This document shows positions 37,572 to 47,483 of a DNA stretch of 64,000 nt, one piece after another (positions within the stretch are counted from its first letter, which is position 1; each line of letters begins with the position of its first letter). Position numbers and translations under genes: made by a program. Origin of the DNA: Xanthomarina spongicola (GTDB lineage Bacteria > Bacteroidota > Bacteroidia > Flavobacteriales > Flavobacteriaceae); contig NZ_QGGP01000002.1 of the NCBI RefSeq assembly GCF_003148645.1, forward strand, positions 105,285-169,284, written 5' to 3'. Under the pieces are notes generated by a model. It worked only from the letters and a program-made list of their open reading frames with translations, was not told the origin of the DNA and did no database searches.

Positions 37572-37600
37572 TAATTTCTAACTGTTTAATAATCAGAACC

Positions 37601-40600
37601 ATGCTAAATAAAAGCATAAAATTCTTAATAGAAAATAAATTAGTTGCAGTTCTGCTTCTCGTTCTTTTCGTAGGATGGGGAACCGTAAATGCTCCTTTCA
37701 ATTGGGATACTGGTTTCTTGCCAAGTGATCCAGTAGCTGTTGATGCTATTCCAGATATTGGAGAAAACCAACAAATAGTTTTTACTAAATGGGATGGTCG
37801 TTCGCCACAAGATATAGAAGACCAAATTACCTATCCATTAACCACATCCTTGTTAGGCATTCCTGGAGTAAAAACCATTCGTAGTTCATCTATGTTTGGC
37901 TTTTCAAGTATTTATATCATTTTTGAAGAAGACATAGAATTTTACTGGAGTAGAAGCCGTATTCTCGAAAAACTCAATTCCTTACCAAGTGGTTTATTAC
38001 CTGAAGATGTAAATCCGGCTTTAGGACCAGATGCCACAGGATTAGGACAAATATTTTGGTACACGCTTGAAGGGCGTGATGAAAACGGAAATGTTACTGG
38101 TGGTTGGGATTTGCATGAATTACGAAGCATTCAAGACTACTATGTAAAGTATGCTTTATCCTCTGCAAGTGGTGTTTCTGAAGTAGCTTCTATTGGTGGT
38201 TATGTTAAAGAATACCAAGTAGATGTTAATCCAGAGTTGATGCGCCAATATAATATTGGATTGCAAGAGGTTGTTAAGGCAGTTAAGGAAAGTAATAAAG
38301 ACATTGGTGCGCAAACTTTAGAAATTAACAAGGCTGAATATTTAGTTCGTGGTTTAGGATATATAAAGTCCATTTCAGACATTGAAAATGCAGTCGTTAC
38401 TTCCGAAGATTATACTGCAATACGAATTAAAGATATTGGAAAAGTATCATTAGGTCCAGCAACAAGACGTGGTTTATTAGATAAGGAAGGTGCAGAAGTT
38501 GTTGGTGCTGTTGTAGTGGCACGTTATGGTGCAAACCCAATGGAAGTTATCAATAATGTAAAAGAGAAAATTAACGAATTAAGTGCAGGATTACCTTCAA
38601 AAGTATTAGCAGATGGTAGAACATCTCAAGTAACCATAGTACCATTTTACGATAGAACCGTATTAATTCAAGAAACATTAGGCACGCTTAACGAAGCATT
38701 AACTTTAGAAATTCTAATAACCATTTTGGTTATTATCATTATGGTGTTTAATCTTCGAGCATCGGTACTTATATCTGGTTTATTACCTGTTGCGGTTTTA
38801 ATGGTTTTCATAGCAATGAAGTTCTTTGGTGTAGATGCAAACATTGTTGCTCTATCTGGTATTGCTATTGCTATTGGTACAATGGTCGATGTTGGTGTCA
38901 TTCTTTCAGAAAATATTATAAGGCATTTGGATGAAGAAGATGGAACACAATCCATTAATACAGTAGTTTATAATGCCACAGCAGAAGTATCTGGTGCGAT
39001 CGTTACAGCAGTAATGACAACAATAATTAGTTTCATTCCTGTATTTACTATGATTGGTGCAGAAGGAAAATTATTTAGGCCATTAGCTTTTACAAAAACC
39101 TTCGCATTAACTGCATCAATTATTGTCGCTTTATTTTTAATTCCACCGTTTGCTGCTTATTTATTCAGAAAAAAAAGTATCAAAAAGAGTTTAAGTTACC
39201 TTATAAATGCAGCTTTAATAGTAGCTGGAATAATAGGTCTTATTTACGGCTATTGGTTAGGAATTATTTTGATAAGTTTCGGATTTTCTGGTGTGTTAAA
39301 ACTTCAAGAATTAGTTGAGGGAAAGCGAGCAAATGTTATGAATATTATAATTTCAGCTACAGCTATTGTATTTCTATTAGCTGAATATTGGAGACCATTA
39401 GGCGTTGATAAAAGCATCTTCTGGAATCTCATTTTTGTAAGCGTAATTTGCTTTGGTTTATTAGGTGTTTTCTCGTTATTCATTAAGTATTATACAAGAA
39501 TTTTAAGATGGTGTTTAGATAATAAATTATTGTTTTTATCTGTTCCAACAGTTATTGTAATTGCAGGGTTTTTCATTATGAACAATACTGGTAAAGAGTT
39601 TATGCCATCGTTAAATGAAGGCTCATTTCTGCTAATGCCAACTTCAATGCCTCATTCTGGCGTTGAAGAAAACAAACGGGTTTTACAGCAATTGGTTATG
39701 GCTGTCGCCAGTATTCCAGAAATTGAAACGGTAGTTGGCAAAGCAGGTAGAACAGAATCAGCTTTAGACCCAGCACCATTATCCATGTATGAGAATATCA
39801 TTCAGTACAAACCAGAATATATGCTAAATGGGAATGGTGAAAGACAACGCTATAAAGTCAATGAGGACGGTTTATTTGAGTTAAAGGATGGACGATTAAT
39901 TACAAATTCAAATAATTCGGATAATGTCACATTGAGCGCAGTCGAAAGGTCTAAATTGATTGAAGATAACAATGGTGAATTCTACCGTAACTGGCGACCA
40001 GAAATTGAATCACCAGACGATATTTGGAATGAAATTGTAAGAGTCACCAAATTGCCAGGTGTTACGTCAGCACCAAAGCTACAACCCATTGAAACCAGAT
40101 TGGTAATGCTTCAAACAGGAATGCGAGCACCTATGGGAATTAAAGTAAAAGGCCAAGACTTAAAGCAAATTGAAGCGTTTGGAGTGCAATTAGAAAACAT
40201 TATCAAGGAAGCTGAAGGAGTTAAAAAAGAAGCTGTTTTTGCAGACCGAATTGTAGGTAAACCCTATCTGTTAATTGATATTAATAGAGAGAAAATTGCA
40301 CGTTATGGCATTTCAATAAAAGATGTTCAAGATGTATTGAAAGTCGCAGTTGGAGGTATGATAATAACACAAACGGTTGAAGGTCGTGAGCGATATGGTG
40401 TTCGTGTGCGATATCCAAGAGAATTAAGAGCAAACCCAACAGACTTACAACAAATTTATGTGCCAGTTGAAAAAGGTAATCCTGTTCCATTAAGCGAATT
40501 GGCAACCATTCGTTACGAACAAGGTCCACAAGTTATTAAAAGTGAAGATACCTTTTTAGTTGGTTATGTGTTGTTTGATAAATTAGATGGTTTTGCAGAA

Positions 40601-41308
40601 GTAAGCGTGGTTGAAAATGCACAAGCACTCATTCAAGAAAAGATAGATTCTGGTGAATTAATAGTTCCAAAAGGAATCAACTATGCATTCACAGGAACGT
40701 ATGAAAATCAATTACGAGCAGAAAAAACTTTATCGGTTGTTGTGCCATTAGCTTTGGCAATTATCTTTTTAATACTGTATTTTCAATTCCGTTCTGTGGC
40801 AACTTCATTAATGGTGTTTACAGGTATTGCAGTAGCTTTTGCAGGTGGATTTATAATGATATGGCTCTATGGTCAAGATTGGTTTTTAAACTTCAACTTC
40901 TTTGGGGAAAATCTACGAGACTTATTTCAGGTGCATCCCATCAATTTAAGTGTAGCTGTGTGGGTTGGGTTTATTGCACTATTCGGTATTGCAACAGATG
41001 ATGGCGTGGTGATGGCCACCTATTTAACACAAACTTTTGGTAGAAACACACCAGAGAATAGGAAAGATGTTAGAGCATCCATAGTGGAAGCAGGAGAAAA
41101 ACGAATCAGACCTTGTTTAATGACAACAGCTACTACAATTTTGGCTTTATTACCAATTTTAACGTCAACAGGACGCGGAAGTGATATTATGATTCCAATG
41201 GCCATACCAAGTTTTGGTGGAATGCTTATAGCCTTAATAACCTTATTCGTGGTGCCAGTTTTATATAGCTGGAGAGCTGAAGTTCAACTTAAAAGAACAG
41301 TAAAATGA
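37601..41308 (+). CDS. cusA: CusA/CzcA-family heavy-metal RND efflux pump, Cu(I)/Ag(I) type
   Basis: 1235 residues, against about 1050 for E. coli CusA. The proton-relay motif GIAIAIGTMVDVGVILSEN (D430) and the repeat GFIALFGIATDDGVVMATY are present. The three copper-relay methionines of CusA appear to be kept: M679 (LLMPTS), M729 (PLSMYE, spacing 50 as in E. coli) and M836 (RLVMLQTG), which supports Cu/Ag rather than Zn/Co. Two insertions explain the length: four hydrophobic segments at about 525-630 between TM6 and TM7, and some 58 residues between M729 and M836. It exports metal through the CusB-like adaptor and TolC-like channel encoded in the same run; its stop overlaps the TolC start by 4 bp. 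Confidence 0.94.
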   Translation: MLNKSIKFLIENKLVAVLLLVLFVGWGTVNAPFNWDTGFLPSDPVAVDAIPDIGENQQIVFTKWDGRSPQDIEDQITYPLTTSLLGIPGVKTIRSSSMFGFSSIYIIFEEDIEFYWSRSRILEKLNSLPSGLLPEDVNPALGPDATGLGQIFWYTLEGRDENGNVTGGWDLHELRSIQDYYVKYALSSASGVSEVASIGGYVKEYQVDVNPELMRQYNIGLQEVVKAVKESNKDIGAQTLEINKAEYLVRGLGYIKSISDIENAVVTSEDYTAIRIKDIGKVSLGPATRRGLLDKEGAEVVGAVVVARYGANPMEVINNVKEKINELSAGLPSKVLADGRTSQVTIVPFYDRTVLIQETLGTLNEALTLEILITILVIIIMVFNLRASVLISGLLPVAVLMVFIAMKFFGVDANIVALSGIAIAIGTMVDVGVILSENIIRHLDEEDGTQSINTVVYNATAEVSGAIVTAVMTTIISFIPVFTMIGAEGKLFRPLAFTKTFALTASIIVALFLIPPFAAYLFRKKSIKKSLSYLINAALIVAGIIGLIYGYWLGIILISFGFSGVLKLQELVEGKRANVMNIIISATAIVFLLAEYWRPLGVDKSIFWNLIFVSVICFGLLGVFSLFIKYYTRILRWCLDNKLLFLSVPTVIVIAGFFIMNNTGKEFMPSLNEGSFLLMPTSMPHSGVEENKRVLQQLVMAVASIPEIETVVGKAGRTESALDPAPLSMYENIIQYKPEYMLNGNGERQRYKVNEDGLFELKDGRLITNSNNSDNVTLSAVERSKLIEDNNGEFYRNWRPEIESPDDIWNEIVRVTKLPGVTSAPKLQPIETRLVMLQTGMRAPMGIKVKGQDLKQIEAFGVQLENIIKEAEGVKKEAVFADRIVGKPYLLIDINREKIARYGISIKDVQDVLKVAVGGMIITQTVEGRERYGVRVRYPRELRANPTDLQQIYVPVEKGNPVPLSELATIRYEQGPQVIKSEDTFLVGYVLFDKLDGFAEVSVVENAQALIQEKIDSGELIVPKGINYAFTGTYENQLRAEKTLSVVVPLALAIIFLILYFQFRSVATSLMVFTGIAVAFAGGFIMIWLYGQDWFLNFNFFGENLRDLFQVHPINLSVAVWVGFIALFGIATDDGVVMATYLTQTFGRNTPENRKDVRASIVEAGEKRIRPCLMTTATTILALLPILTSTGRGSDIMIPMAIPSFGGMLIALITLFVVPVLYSWRAEVQLKRTVK

Positions 41309-42534
41309 AAAACTTAAAAGCATATATAAAACCAATTTTGATTCTTGGTTCATTCCTCTTTGCTCTTTCCGTTCAAAGTCAAGAATTAGAAACACTCATA
41401 AATGAAGCTTTAGAGAACAATCCCGAAATTCAAAAATTTGATTTCCAGTATAAAATTGCTTCCGAAAAAGTAAACGAAGTCAACAGCTTGCCAAATACCG
41501 AATTTAATCTAGGAGTTATGGCGATAGCACCAGAAATGGAAATGCCAATGGAGCGATTTAGAGTTTCTGTGATGCAAATGTTACCGTGGTTTGGTACTAT
41601 TACTGCTCGAGAAAACTATGCCACTTCCATCGCAGATGCTCAATATATAGAGATAACTATCGCAAAACGTAAATTGATAGCTTCGGTATCACAATCCTAT
41701 TATAATTTATACGCAAACAATGCAAAACAAAAGGTGCTGACAGAAAACATTAAACTACTGGAAACCTATGAGACATTAGCACTAACCTCTGTTGAGGTTG
41801 GTAAAGCATCTGCTGTAGATGTGTTGCGATTACAAATGCGTCAAAATGAAATGCAACAATTAAAAGATGTTTTAAGTCAACAGTTTTTAGCAGAACAAAC
41901 TAATTTGAATAATCTTTTAAATAGGGAAAACGACGCTGCTGTTACTGTGTTAGATAGTTTAATAATGCCTTCTGAAGATTTTGAAATCACTTCTGAAAAT
42001 TTAGCTTTGAATCCTGAATTGTTGAAGTATGATAAACTCTATCAATCTATAGAACAGTCCGAATTGCTCAATCAAAAAGAAAGTGCGCCAATGATAGGTA
42101 TTGGAGTAGAATATATCAATCAAGATAATAGTCCTATGATTACCAGTTCATATAAAGATATGTTAATGCCAATGCTATCAGTTTCTATACCAATTTTCAA
42201 TAAAAAGTACAGCTCTCAAACCAAGCAAAATGAGTTAGAACAACAAGAAATAAAAGTTCAAAAACAAGAACGATTAAACACTTTGGAAACGCTTTTAAGT
42301 AAAGCGATTAATGAACGTGTTTCAGCAAGAATAAGCTATGATACGCAAACCAAGAACTTAAAACAAGCCAAAGATGCAGAGGACATCTTAATCAAAAGCT
42401 ACGAAACAGGAACGATTGATTTTAATGATGTTTTAGATATTCAAGAACTACAACTAAAGTTTCAAATGAACCAAATAGAGTCTATTAAGGGCTACTATGT
42501 GCAAAGCACTATAATTAATTATTTAATTCAGTAA
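41305..42534 (+). CDS. cusC: TolC-family outer-membrane efflux protein (CusC-like)
   Basis: 409 residues with a Sec signal (FLFALSVQSQ). Two long helical hairpins with heptads follow (for example KQKVLTENIKLLETYETLA and GKASAVDVLRLQMRQNEMQQL), repeated in the second half (GTIDFNDVLDIQELQLKFQMNQI), the duplicated OEP layout of TolC. MAIAPEMEMPMERFRVSVMQM is notably rich in methionine and could touch copper. The start overlaps cusA by 4 bp; the next gene follows after 3 bp. Confidence 0.92.
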   Translation: MKNLKAYIKPILILGSFLFALSVQSQELETLINEALENNPEIQKFDFQYKIASEKVNEVNSLPNTEFNLGVMAIAPEMEMPMERFRVSVMQMLPWFGTITARENYATSIADAQYIEITIAKRKLIASVSQSYYNLYANNAKQKVLTENIKLLETYETLALTSVEVGKASAVDVLRLQMRQNEMQQLKDVLSQQFLAEQTNLNNLLNRENDAAVTVLDSLIMPSEDFEITSENLALNPELLKYDKLYQSIEQSELLNQKESAPMIGIGVEYINQDNSPMITSSYKDMLMPMLSVSIPIFNKKYSSQTKQNELEQQEIKVQKQERLNTLETLLSKAINERVSARISYDTQTKNLKQAKDAEDILIKSYETGTIDFNDVLDIQELQLKFQMNQIESIKGYYVQSTIINYLIQ

Positions 42535-42537
42535 ACA

Positions 42538-45039
42538 ATGAAACACACATATCACATACACGGAATGACCTGCAACGGTTGTCGTAGTCACGTTGAAGAA
42601 ATACTTTCTAAAGTGGAAGGAGTTTCAAATACTTTTGTTGATTTAGAAAACGCAGAAGCCACAATCGAAATGGAATCGCATATTCCTATAGAAACATTTC
42701 AAGAAGCCTTAAAAAATGATGGTGGAAGATACAGTATTCATAAACAAGGTGAACATCATCACCATGTAGAAGATAAAAAGGAAAAACAACCAAACGCTAA
42801 AGGCACAGGTACATTTTATTGTCCTATGCATTGCGAAGGAGAAAAAACTTATGATAAAGCAGGAGATTGTCCTGTTTGCGGTATGGATTTGGTTGAAGAA
42901 CAAAATCTTTCAACAGTTTCAGCAGAACAATGGACGTGTCCAATGCACCCAGAAGTTGTAAAAGATGAAGCAGGTTCGTGTCCTATTTGCGGTATGGATT
43001 TAGTACCAATGCAGCCAGATATTTCAGCAGAAGAAAAGACCTATAAAAAATTATTGAAGAAGTTTTGGATAGCATCTGTTTTCACTTTACCAATTTTTAT
43101 AATCGCAATGAGCGAGATGCTAATCAACAATCCATTATTTGAGATAATGCATCAAAAAAACTGGAATTGGATTCAGTTTGTATTATCTATTCCTGTGGTG
43201 TTTTATGCCACTTGGATGTTTTTTGAGCGTGCTTACAGAAGTATTAAAACTTGGAATTTAAATATGTTCACGCTTATTGGTATTGGCGCAGGTGTGGCTT
43301 GGTTATTTAGTGTATTTGGAATGTTTTTTCCAGATATTTTTCCAGAACAATTTTTATCCGAGTCTGGTGCTGTGCACGTTTATTTTGAAGCAGCAACGGT
43401 TATCCTAACCTTGGTGCTTTTAGGACAGTTGTTAGAAGCGCGTGCCCATAGTAAAACCAATTCGGCTGTAAAAGAATTGTTAAAATTAGCACCAAACAAG
43501 GCTGTTAAAATTGTAGATGGCGAAGATGTTGAGGTTAGTATCGATAAGATAGTTTTAGGTGATATTCTAAAAGTAAAACCAGGCGATAAAATTCCTGTGG
43601 ATGGTGTAATAATTGATGGCGAAACAACCATTGACGAGTCTATGATTACTGGCGAACCAATTCCTATAAATAAATCAGTAGATGATAAAGTAAGCAGTGG
43701 TACTATAAATGGAAATCAAGTTTTCCTTATGAAAGCTGAAAAAGTAGGAAGTGACACTTTACTCTCACAAATCATACATATGGTTAATGATGCCAGTAGA
43801 AGTCGCGCACCTATTCAAAATTTAGCAGATAAAGTTTCAGGTTATTTTGTGCCAGTTGTAGTTCTAGTTTCTATTATCACATTTATTGTATGGTCTATTT
43901 GGGGACCAGAACCAGTTTATGTGTATGCGTTTGTCAATGCAATAGCAGTACTAATCATTGCTTGTCCTTGTGCATTAGGTTTAGCAACACCAATGTCTGT
44001 TATGGTTGGTGTTGGTAAAGGTGCTCAAAATGGCGTTCTGATAAAAAATGCTGAAGCCCTGGAAAAAATGGACAAAGTAGATACCTTAATTGTGGATAAA
44101 ACAGGAACCATTACCGAAGGCAAACCCACTGTTGAGAAAATTGGTGCTTTTGGAGCTAGTTTTTCCGAAGAAGAAGTCCTTCAATATATTGTGTCTTTAA
44201 ATAGCAATTCGGAGCATCCATTAGCCGAAGCAACCGTTAAATACGGAAAAGAACAGAAAGTAGAAGTTTTAAAATCTGAAGGATTTAGCGCTGTTACAGG
44301 CAAAGGTGTTGAAGGTAATATAAATGGTAAATCTGTAGCATTAGGGAATCCTAAAATGATGGATTATGCAAAAGCAGAAATTGCTTCAGAAATGGAAGAA
44401 GAAGCAAAAAGCTATCAAAAACAGGGTAAAACGGTTTCTTATTTAGCAATAGACCATCAAGTTGTTGGATATGTCGTAATAGGTGATAAAATCAAAACAA
44501 CAAGTGCTAAAGCGATTAAAGCACTTCAAGATAAAGGTATAGCTGTTATCATGTTAACAGGTGACAACCATAATACAGCACAAGCAGTTGCTAAGGAATT
44601 AAATCTTACCAATTTTGAAGCCAGCATGTTGCCAGAAGACAAGTTAAAAGAAGTAGAAAAACTGCAAAAGCAAGGAAAGGTTGTGGCTATGGCTGGAGAT
44701 GGTATTAACGATGCACCAGCATTAGCAAAAAGTGATGTAGGTATTGCAATGGGTACAGGGACAGATGTAGCAATAGAAAGTTCAATGATTACCTTAGTAA
44801 AAGGCGATTTACACGGCATTGTAAAAGCCAGAAATTTAAGCGATTCCGTAATGAAGAATATTAAGCAGAATTTATTTTTTGCACTTATTTATAACACATT
44901 AGGAGTACCTATTGCAGCAGGCGTATTATTCCCACACTTTGGTATTTTATTGTCGCCAATGATAGCAGCGTTAGCAATGAGTTTTAGCTCTGTTTCTGTA
45001 ATAGCAAACGCTTTGCGATTGAGAAATGTTAAAATATAA
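42538..45039 (+). CDS. copA: P1B-type copper-translocating ATPase with HMA and two heavy-metal-binding domains
   Basis: 833 residues. An N-terminal HMA domain has HGMTCNGC (C12, C15). It is followed by a His-rich stretch (EHHHHVEDKK) and two copies of the YHS-like HMBD motif, YCPMH...GDCPVCGMDL (about 93-118) and WTCPMHPEV...CPICGMDLVP (about 133-158). The pump core has MITGEPIP, the ion-path CPC (476-478), DKTGT with the phosphorylated Asp (D520), the HP pair in SEHPLAEA and GDGINDAP (720-727). CPC marks Cu(I)/Ag(I) transport out of the cytoplasm. It lies within the RND operon, so one unit clears both compartments. Confidence 0.97.
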   Translation: MKHTYHIHGMTCNGCRSHVEEILSKVEGVSNTFVDLENAEATIEMESHIPIETFQEALKNDGGRYSIHKQGEHHHHVEDKKEKQPNAKGTGTFYCPMHCEGEKTYDKAGDCPVCGMDLVEEQNLSTVSAEQWTCPMHPEVVKDEAGSCPICGMDLVPMQPDISAEEKTYKKLLKKFWIASVFTLPIFIIAMSEMLINNPLFEIMHQKNWNWIQFVLSIPVVFYATWMFFERAYRSIKTWNLNMFTLIGIGAGVAWLFSVFGMFFPDIFPEQFLSESGAVHVYFEAATVILTLVLLGQLLEARAHSKTNSAVKELLKLAPNKAVKIVDGEDVEVSIDKIVLGDILKVKPGDKIPVDGVIIDGETTIDESMITGEPIPINKSVDDKVSSGTINGNQVFLMKAEKVGSDTLLSQIIHMVNDASRSRAPIQNLADKVSGYFVPVVVLVSIITFIVWSIWGPEPVYVYAFVNAIAVLIIACPCALGLATPMSVMVGVGKGAQNGVLIKNAEALEKMDKVDTLIVDKTGTITEGKPTVEKIGAFGASFSEEEVLQYIVSLNSNSEHPLAEATVKYGKEQKVEVLKSEGFSAVTGKGVEGNINGKSVALGNPKMMDYAKAEIASEMEEEAKSYQKQGKTVSYLAIDHQVVGYVVIGDKIKTTSAKAIKALQDKGIAVIMLTGDNHNTAQAVAKELNLTNFEASMLPEDKLKEVEKLQKQGKVVAMAGDGINDAPALAKSDVGIAMGTGTDVAIESSMITLVKGDLHGIVKARNLSDSVMKNIKQNLFFALIYNTLGVPIAAGVLFPHFGILLSPMIAALAMSFSSVSVIANALRLRNVKI

Positions 45040-45043
45040 CACT

Positions 45044-46816
45044 ATGAAAAAATATATAATTTACTTCGGAATATTGGTTGTTGGTTTATTGTTAGGTTGG
45101 TTGCTTTTTGGTGGTCCATCAAAAAAAGAAACAGAACATAATCACAATGAAGTTTCAGAAACTAATCAAATGTGGACGTGTTCAATGCATCCACAAATTA
45201 TGCAACCAGAACCTGGTGATTGTCCTATTTGTGGAATGGATTTAATTCCTGCCGAAAGTGGAAGTGATGGCTTATTGGCAGACCAATTCAAGTTAACCGA
45301 AAATGCAATGGCATTGGCTAATATTCAAACGACTGTTGTTGGCAAGGGAAGTGTTGATGGAAACACCATTAAACTATCTGGTAAAATTGCTGAAAATGAA
45401 GAAGCTAATGCTGTACAAGTAAGTTATTTTTCGGGAAGAATAGAACGTTTGAATATTAGTTTTACAGGCGAAGAAGTTCGTAAAGGTCAACTTTTGGCAA
45501 CCATTTATTCGCCAGAATTGTATGCAGCACAACAAGAATTGATTACAGCAGCATCTTTAAAAGAATCGCAACCGGCTTTATATCTGGCAGTCCGAAACAA
45601 ACTGAAGTTGTGGAAGCTTTCTGAAAGTCAAATCAATCAGATTGTAGAAACAGGAAAAGTAAAAGAAAACTTTCCAGTCTATGCAACCGTTTCAGGAACA
45701 GTTACCGAAAAATTAGTAGAACAAGGCGATTACATTAAACAAGGTCAACCATTGCTTAAAATTGCAAACCTCAATACGGTTTGGGCAAATTTTGATGTCT
45801 ATGAAAATCAAATCGATTTATTTAAAAAAGGACAAGAAGTTTTAGTAACAACAATTGCTTATGTTAATAGGAAGTTTAAAGGGAAAGTAGATTTCATTGA
45901 CCCAATTTTAAATGCCAAAACAAGAACAGTAACCTTACGAGTCGTGCTCAATAACAAAGAAGATATATTTAAACCAGGAATGTTTGTAACCGCAAATATT
46001 CAACAAGATTCAAGTAGTAATGATAAGGTGTTAACAATTCCAGCATCTGCTATACTTTGGACAGGAGAAAGTTCTGTGGTGTATTTAAAAACCAGTCTAG
46101 ACCAACCCATTTTTGAAATGCGAGAAATTGTTTTAGGCAATAAAATTGGTAATGAATATGAAGTTTTAGAAGGCTTATTTGTTGGCAATGAAATAGTAAC
46201 TAACGGAACGTTTACTGTAGATGCAGCAGCACAATTACAAGGTAAAAAATCAATGATGAATAAAGATGGTGGCAAAGTAATGACTGGCCACGAGGGACAT
46301 TTAGGAATGGATAATAAGGCATCAAAAAAAGAAAGTGACCATACTAATATGAACCAAAGATTGACAGTTTCAGAGAAATTCCAAGAACAATTAAAAGTTG
46401 TTTACAATAATTATATCAATTTAAAAAATGCTTTAGTAAAAGAAGATTCAAAAATTACTTCAGTTAATGCAACAAGTTTATTAGACAATTTAGGTAAAGT
46501 TGATATGAAATTATTATCAGACAATAATGCTCACGCACATTGGATGTCATTAGTAAAAGAAATACAATCTTCTGCAACATCCATTTCAAAAACGTCAGAT
46601 ATAAAAGAACAAAGAGACCACTTCAAACATCTATCATCACACTTAATAAATGCTGTGCAACTGTTTGGTGTCAATGAAAAAGTGTATGTGGAGTTTTGTC
46701 CTATGGCAGATAACAACAATGGTGCATATTGGTTGAGTAAAGAAGAAAAAGTAATCAATCCATATTTTGGTGAAGCAATGCTAACCTGTGGTGAAGTAAA
46801 ACAAGTATTAGAATAA
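45044..46816 (+). CDS. cusB: CusB-like RND periplasmic adaptor with HMBD and DUF3347 domains
   Basis: 590 residues from the ATG at 45044; an in-frame ATG at 45026 would overlap the ATPase gene and add only six residues before the natural signal anchor MKKYIIYFGILVVGLLLGW. Residues 40-75 are an HMBD (WTCSMHPQIM, GDCPICGMDL). Residues 110-410 are the membrane-fusion fold: barrel-sandwich hybrid (RIERLNISFTGEEVRKGQLLATIYSP), helical hairpin and beta-barrel (VEQGDYIKQGQPLLKIANL). After a His/Met linker (TGHEGHLGM), residues 440-590 form a DUF3347 domain with VEFCPMADNNNGAYWLS. It bridges CusA and the outer-membrane channel and hands over Cu(I). Confidence 0.94.
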   Translation: MKKYIIYFGILVVGLLLGWLLFGGPSKKETEHNHNEVSETNQMWTCSMHPQIMQPEPGDCPICGMDLIPAESGSDGLLADQFKLTENAMALANIQTTVVGKGSVDGNTIKLSGKIAENEEANAVQVSYFSGRIERLNISFTGEEVRKGQLLATIYSPELYAAQQELITAASLKESQPALYLAVRNKLKLWKLSESQINQIVETGKVKENFPVYATVSGTVTEKLVEQGDYIKQGQPLLKIANLNTVWANFDVYENQIDLFKKGQEVLVTTIAYVNRKFKGKVDFIDPILNAKTRTVTLRVVLNNKEDIFKPGMFVTANIQQDSSSNDKVLTIPASAILWTGESSVVYLKTSLDQPIFEMREIVLGNKIGNEYEVLEGLFVGNEIVTNGTFTVDAAAQLQGKKSMMNKDGGKVMTGHEGHLGMDNKASKKESDHTNMNQRLTVSEKFQEQLKVVYNNYINLKNALVKEDSKITSVNATSLLDNLGKVDMKLLSDNNAHAHWMSLVKEIQSSATSISKTSDIKEQRDHFKHLSSHLINAVQLFGVNEKVYVEFCPMADNNNGAYWLSKEEKVINPYFGEAMLTCGEVKQVLE

Positions 46817-46849
46817 TAAATCAATTAATAACAATTAAATTTTAAAACA

Positions 46850-47290
46850 ATGAAGAAAGTAATTTTAAGTGTAGCTGTAATAGCAGCTATGGGATTAACA
46901 AGCTGTAATAGCCAAACAAAAAAAGAAGTAAATACTTCAACTACTGAAGTGTCTCAAGAATTGGCAATGGCAAACACCACATTTGGTGTAAGGGGTAATT
47001 GTGGTATGTGCAAAAAGACCATTGAAAAAGCAGCTAATAGTGTTGATGGAGTATCAAATGCTAGTTGGGATGTAGATAAGAAGAAAATTGATGTGTCTTT
47101 TGATGATTCAAAAACGGATGCTATGACAATTCATAATGCGATAGCAGCATCAGGTTATGACACTGAAATGGTTGCAGGTGATTTAGATGCTTATGATGGT
47201 TTGCCAGGATGTTGTAAATACGACCATGAAATGGCTATGAATCAAACAGGTGATAAGAAAGATGATGATGATTCTAATCAGGATCATTAA
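46850..47290 (+). CDS. HMA-domain lipoprotein (periplasmic metal-binding)
   Basis: 146 residues. Lipoprotein signal ends GLTSC (C19). Residues 42-110 are an HMA domain with VRGNCGMCKKTIEKA (C51, C54) and the loop SYDTEM-like end AASGYDTEM. A second cysteine pair with nearby His (GLPGCCKYDHEM) and an acidic tail (DKKDDDDSNQDH) follow. It is probably a periplasmic copper chaperone for the pumps encoded just upstream (34 bp gap). Last gene of the copper operon, followed by a strong terminator. Confidence 0.92.
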   Translation: MKKVILSVAVIAAMGLTSCNSQTKKEVNTSTTEVSQELAMANTTFGVRGNCGMCKKTIEKAANSVDGVSNASWDVDKKKIDVSFDDSKTDAMTIHNAIAASGYDTEMVAGDLDAYDGLPGCCKYDHEMAMNQTGDKKDDDDSNQDH

Positions 47291-47295
47291 ATCTT

Positions 47296-47330
47296 AAAAA
47301 AAAGAGTTCTTAAATAGGACTCTTTTTTTT
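47296..47330 (+). terminator. Rho-independent terminator of the copper operon
   Basis: AAAAAAAAGAGTTC pairs with GGACTCTTTTTTTT (one G-U) around a 7-base loop, ending in eight T. It begins 6 bp past the stop of the HMA lipoprotein gene. Confidence 0.88.
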
Positions 47331-47483
47331 ATTTAACGCTCAATTTTAGTAGATGCTAATTTCCGTGTAATTACCTAAAGTTTTTGTACCTCATTTCTTA
47401 TGAAGTACCATAAATAAAGAAAAAACAAATTCTGTATTGGGAAATAATATTTTAATATTACTTTAATTTGAATCTTAATTGCA

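Noticed and set aside
45026..45043. Upstream ATG for the CusB-like gene
   Set aside because: It overlaps the ATPase gene and would add six residues before a normal signal anchor; the ATG at 45044 is preferred.
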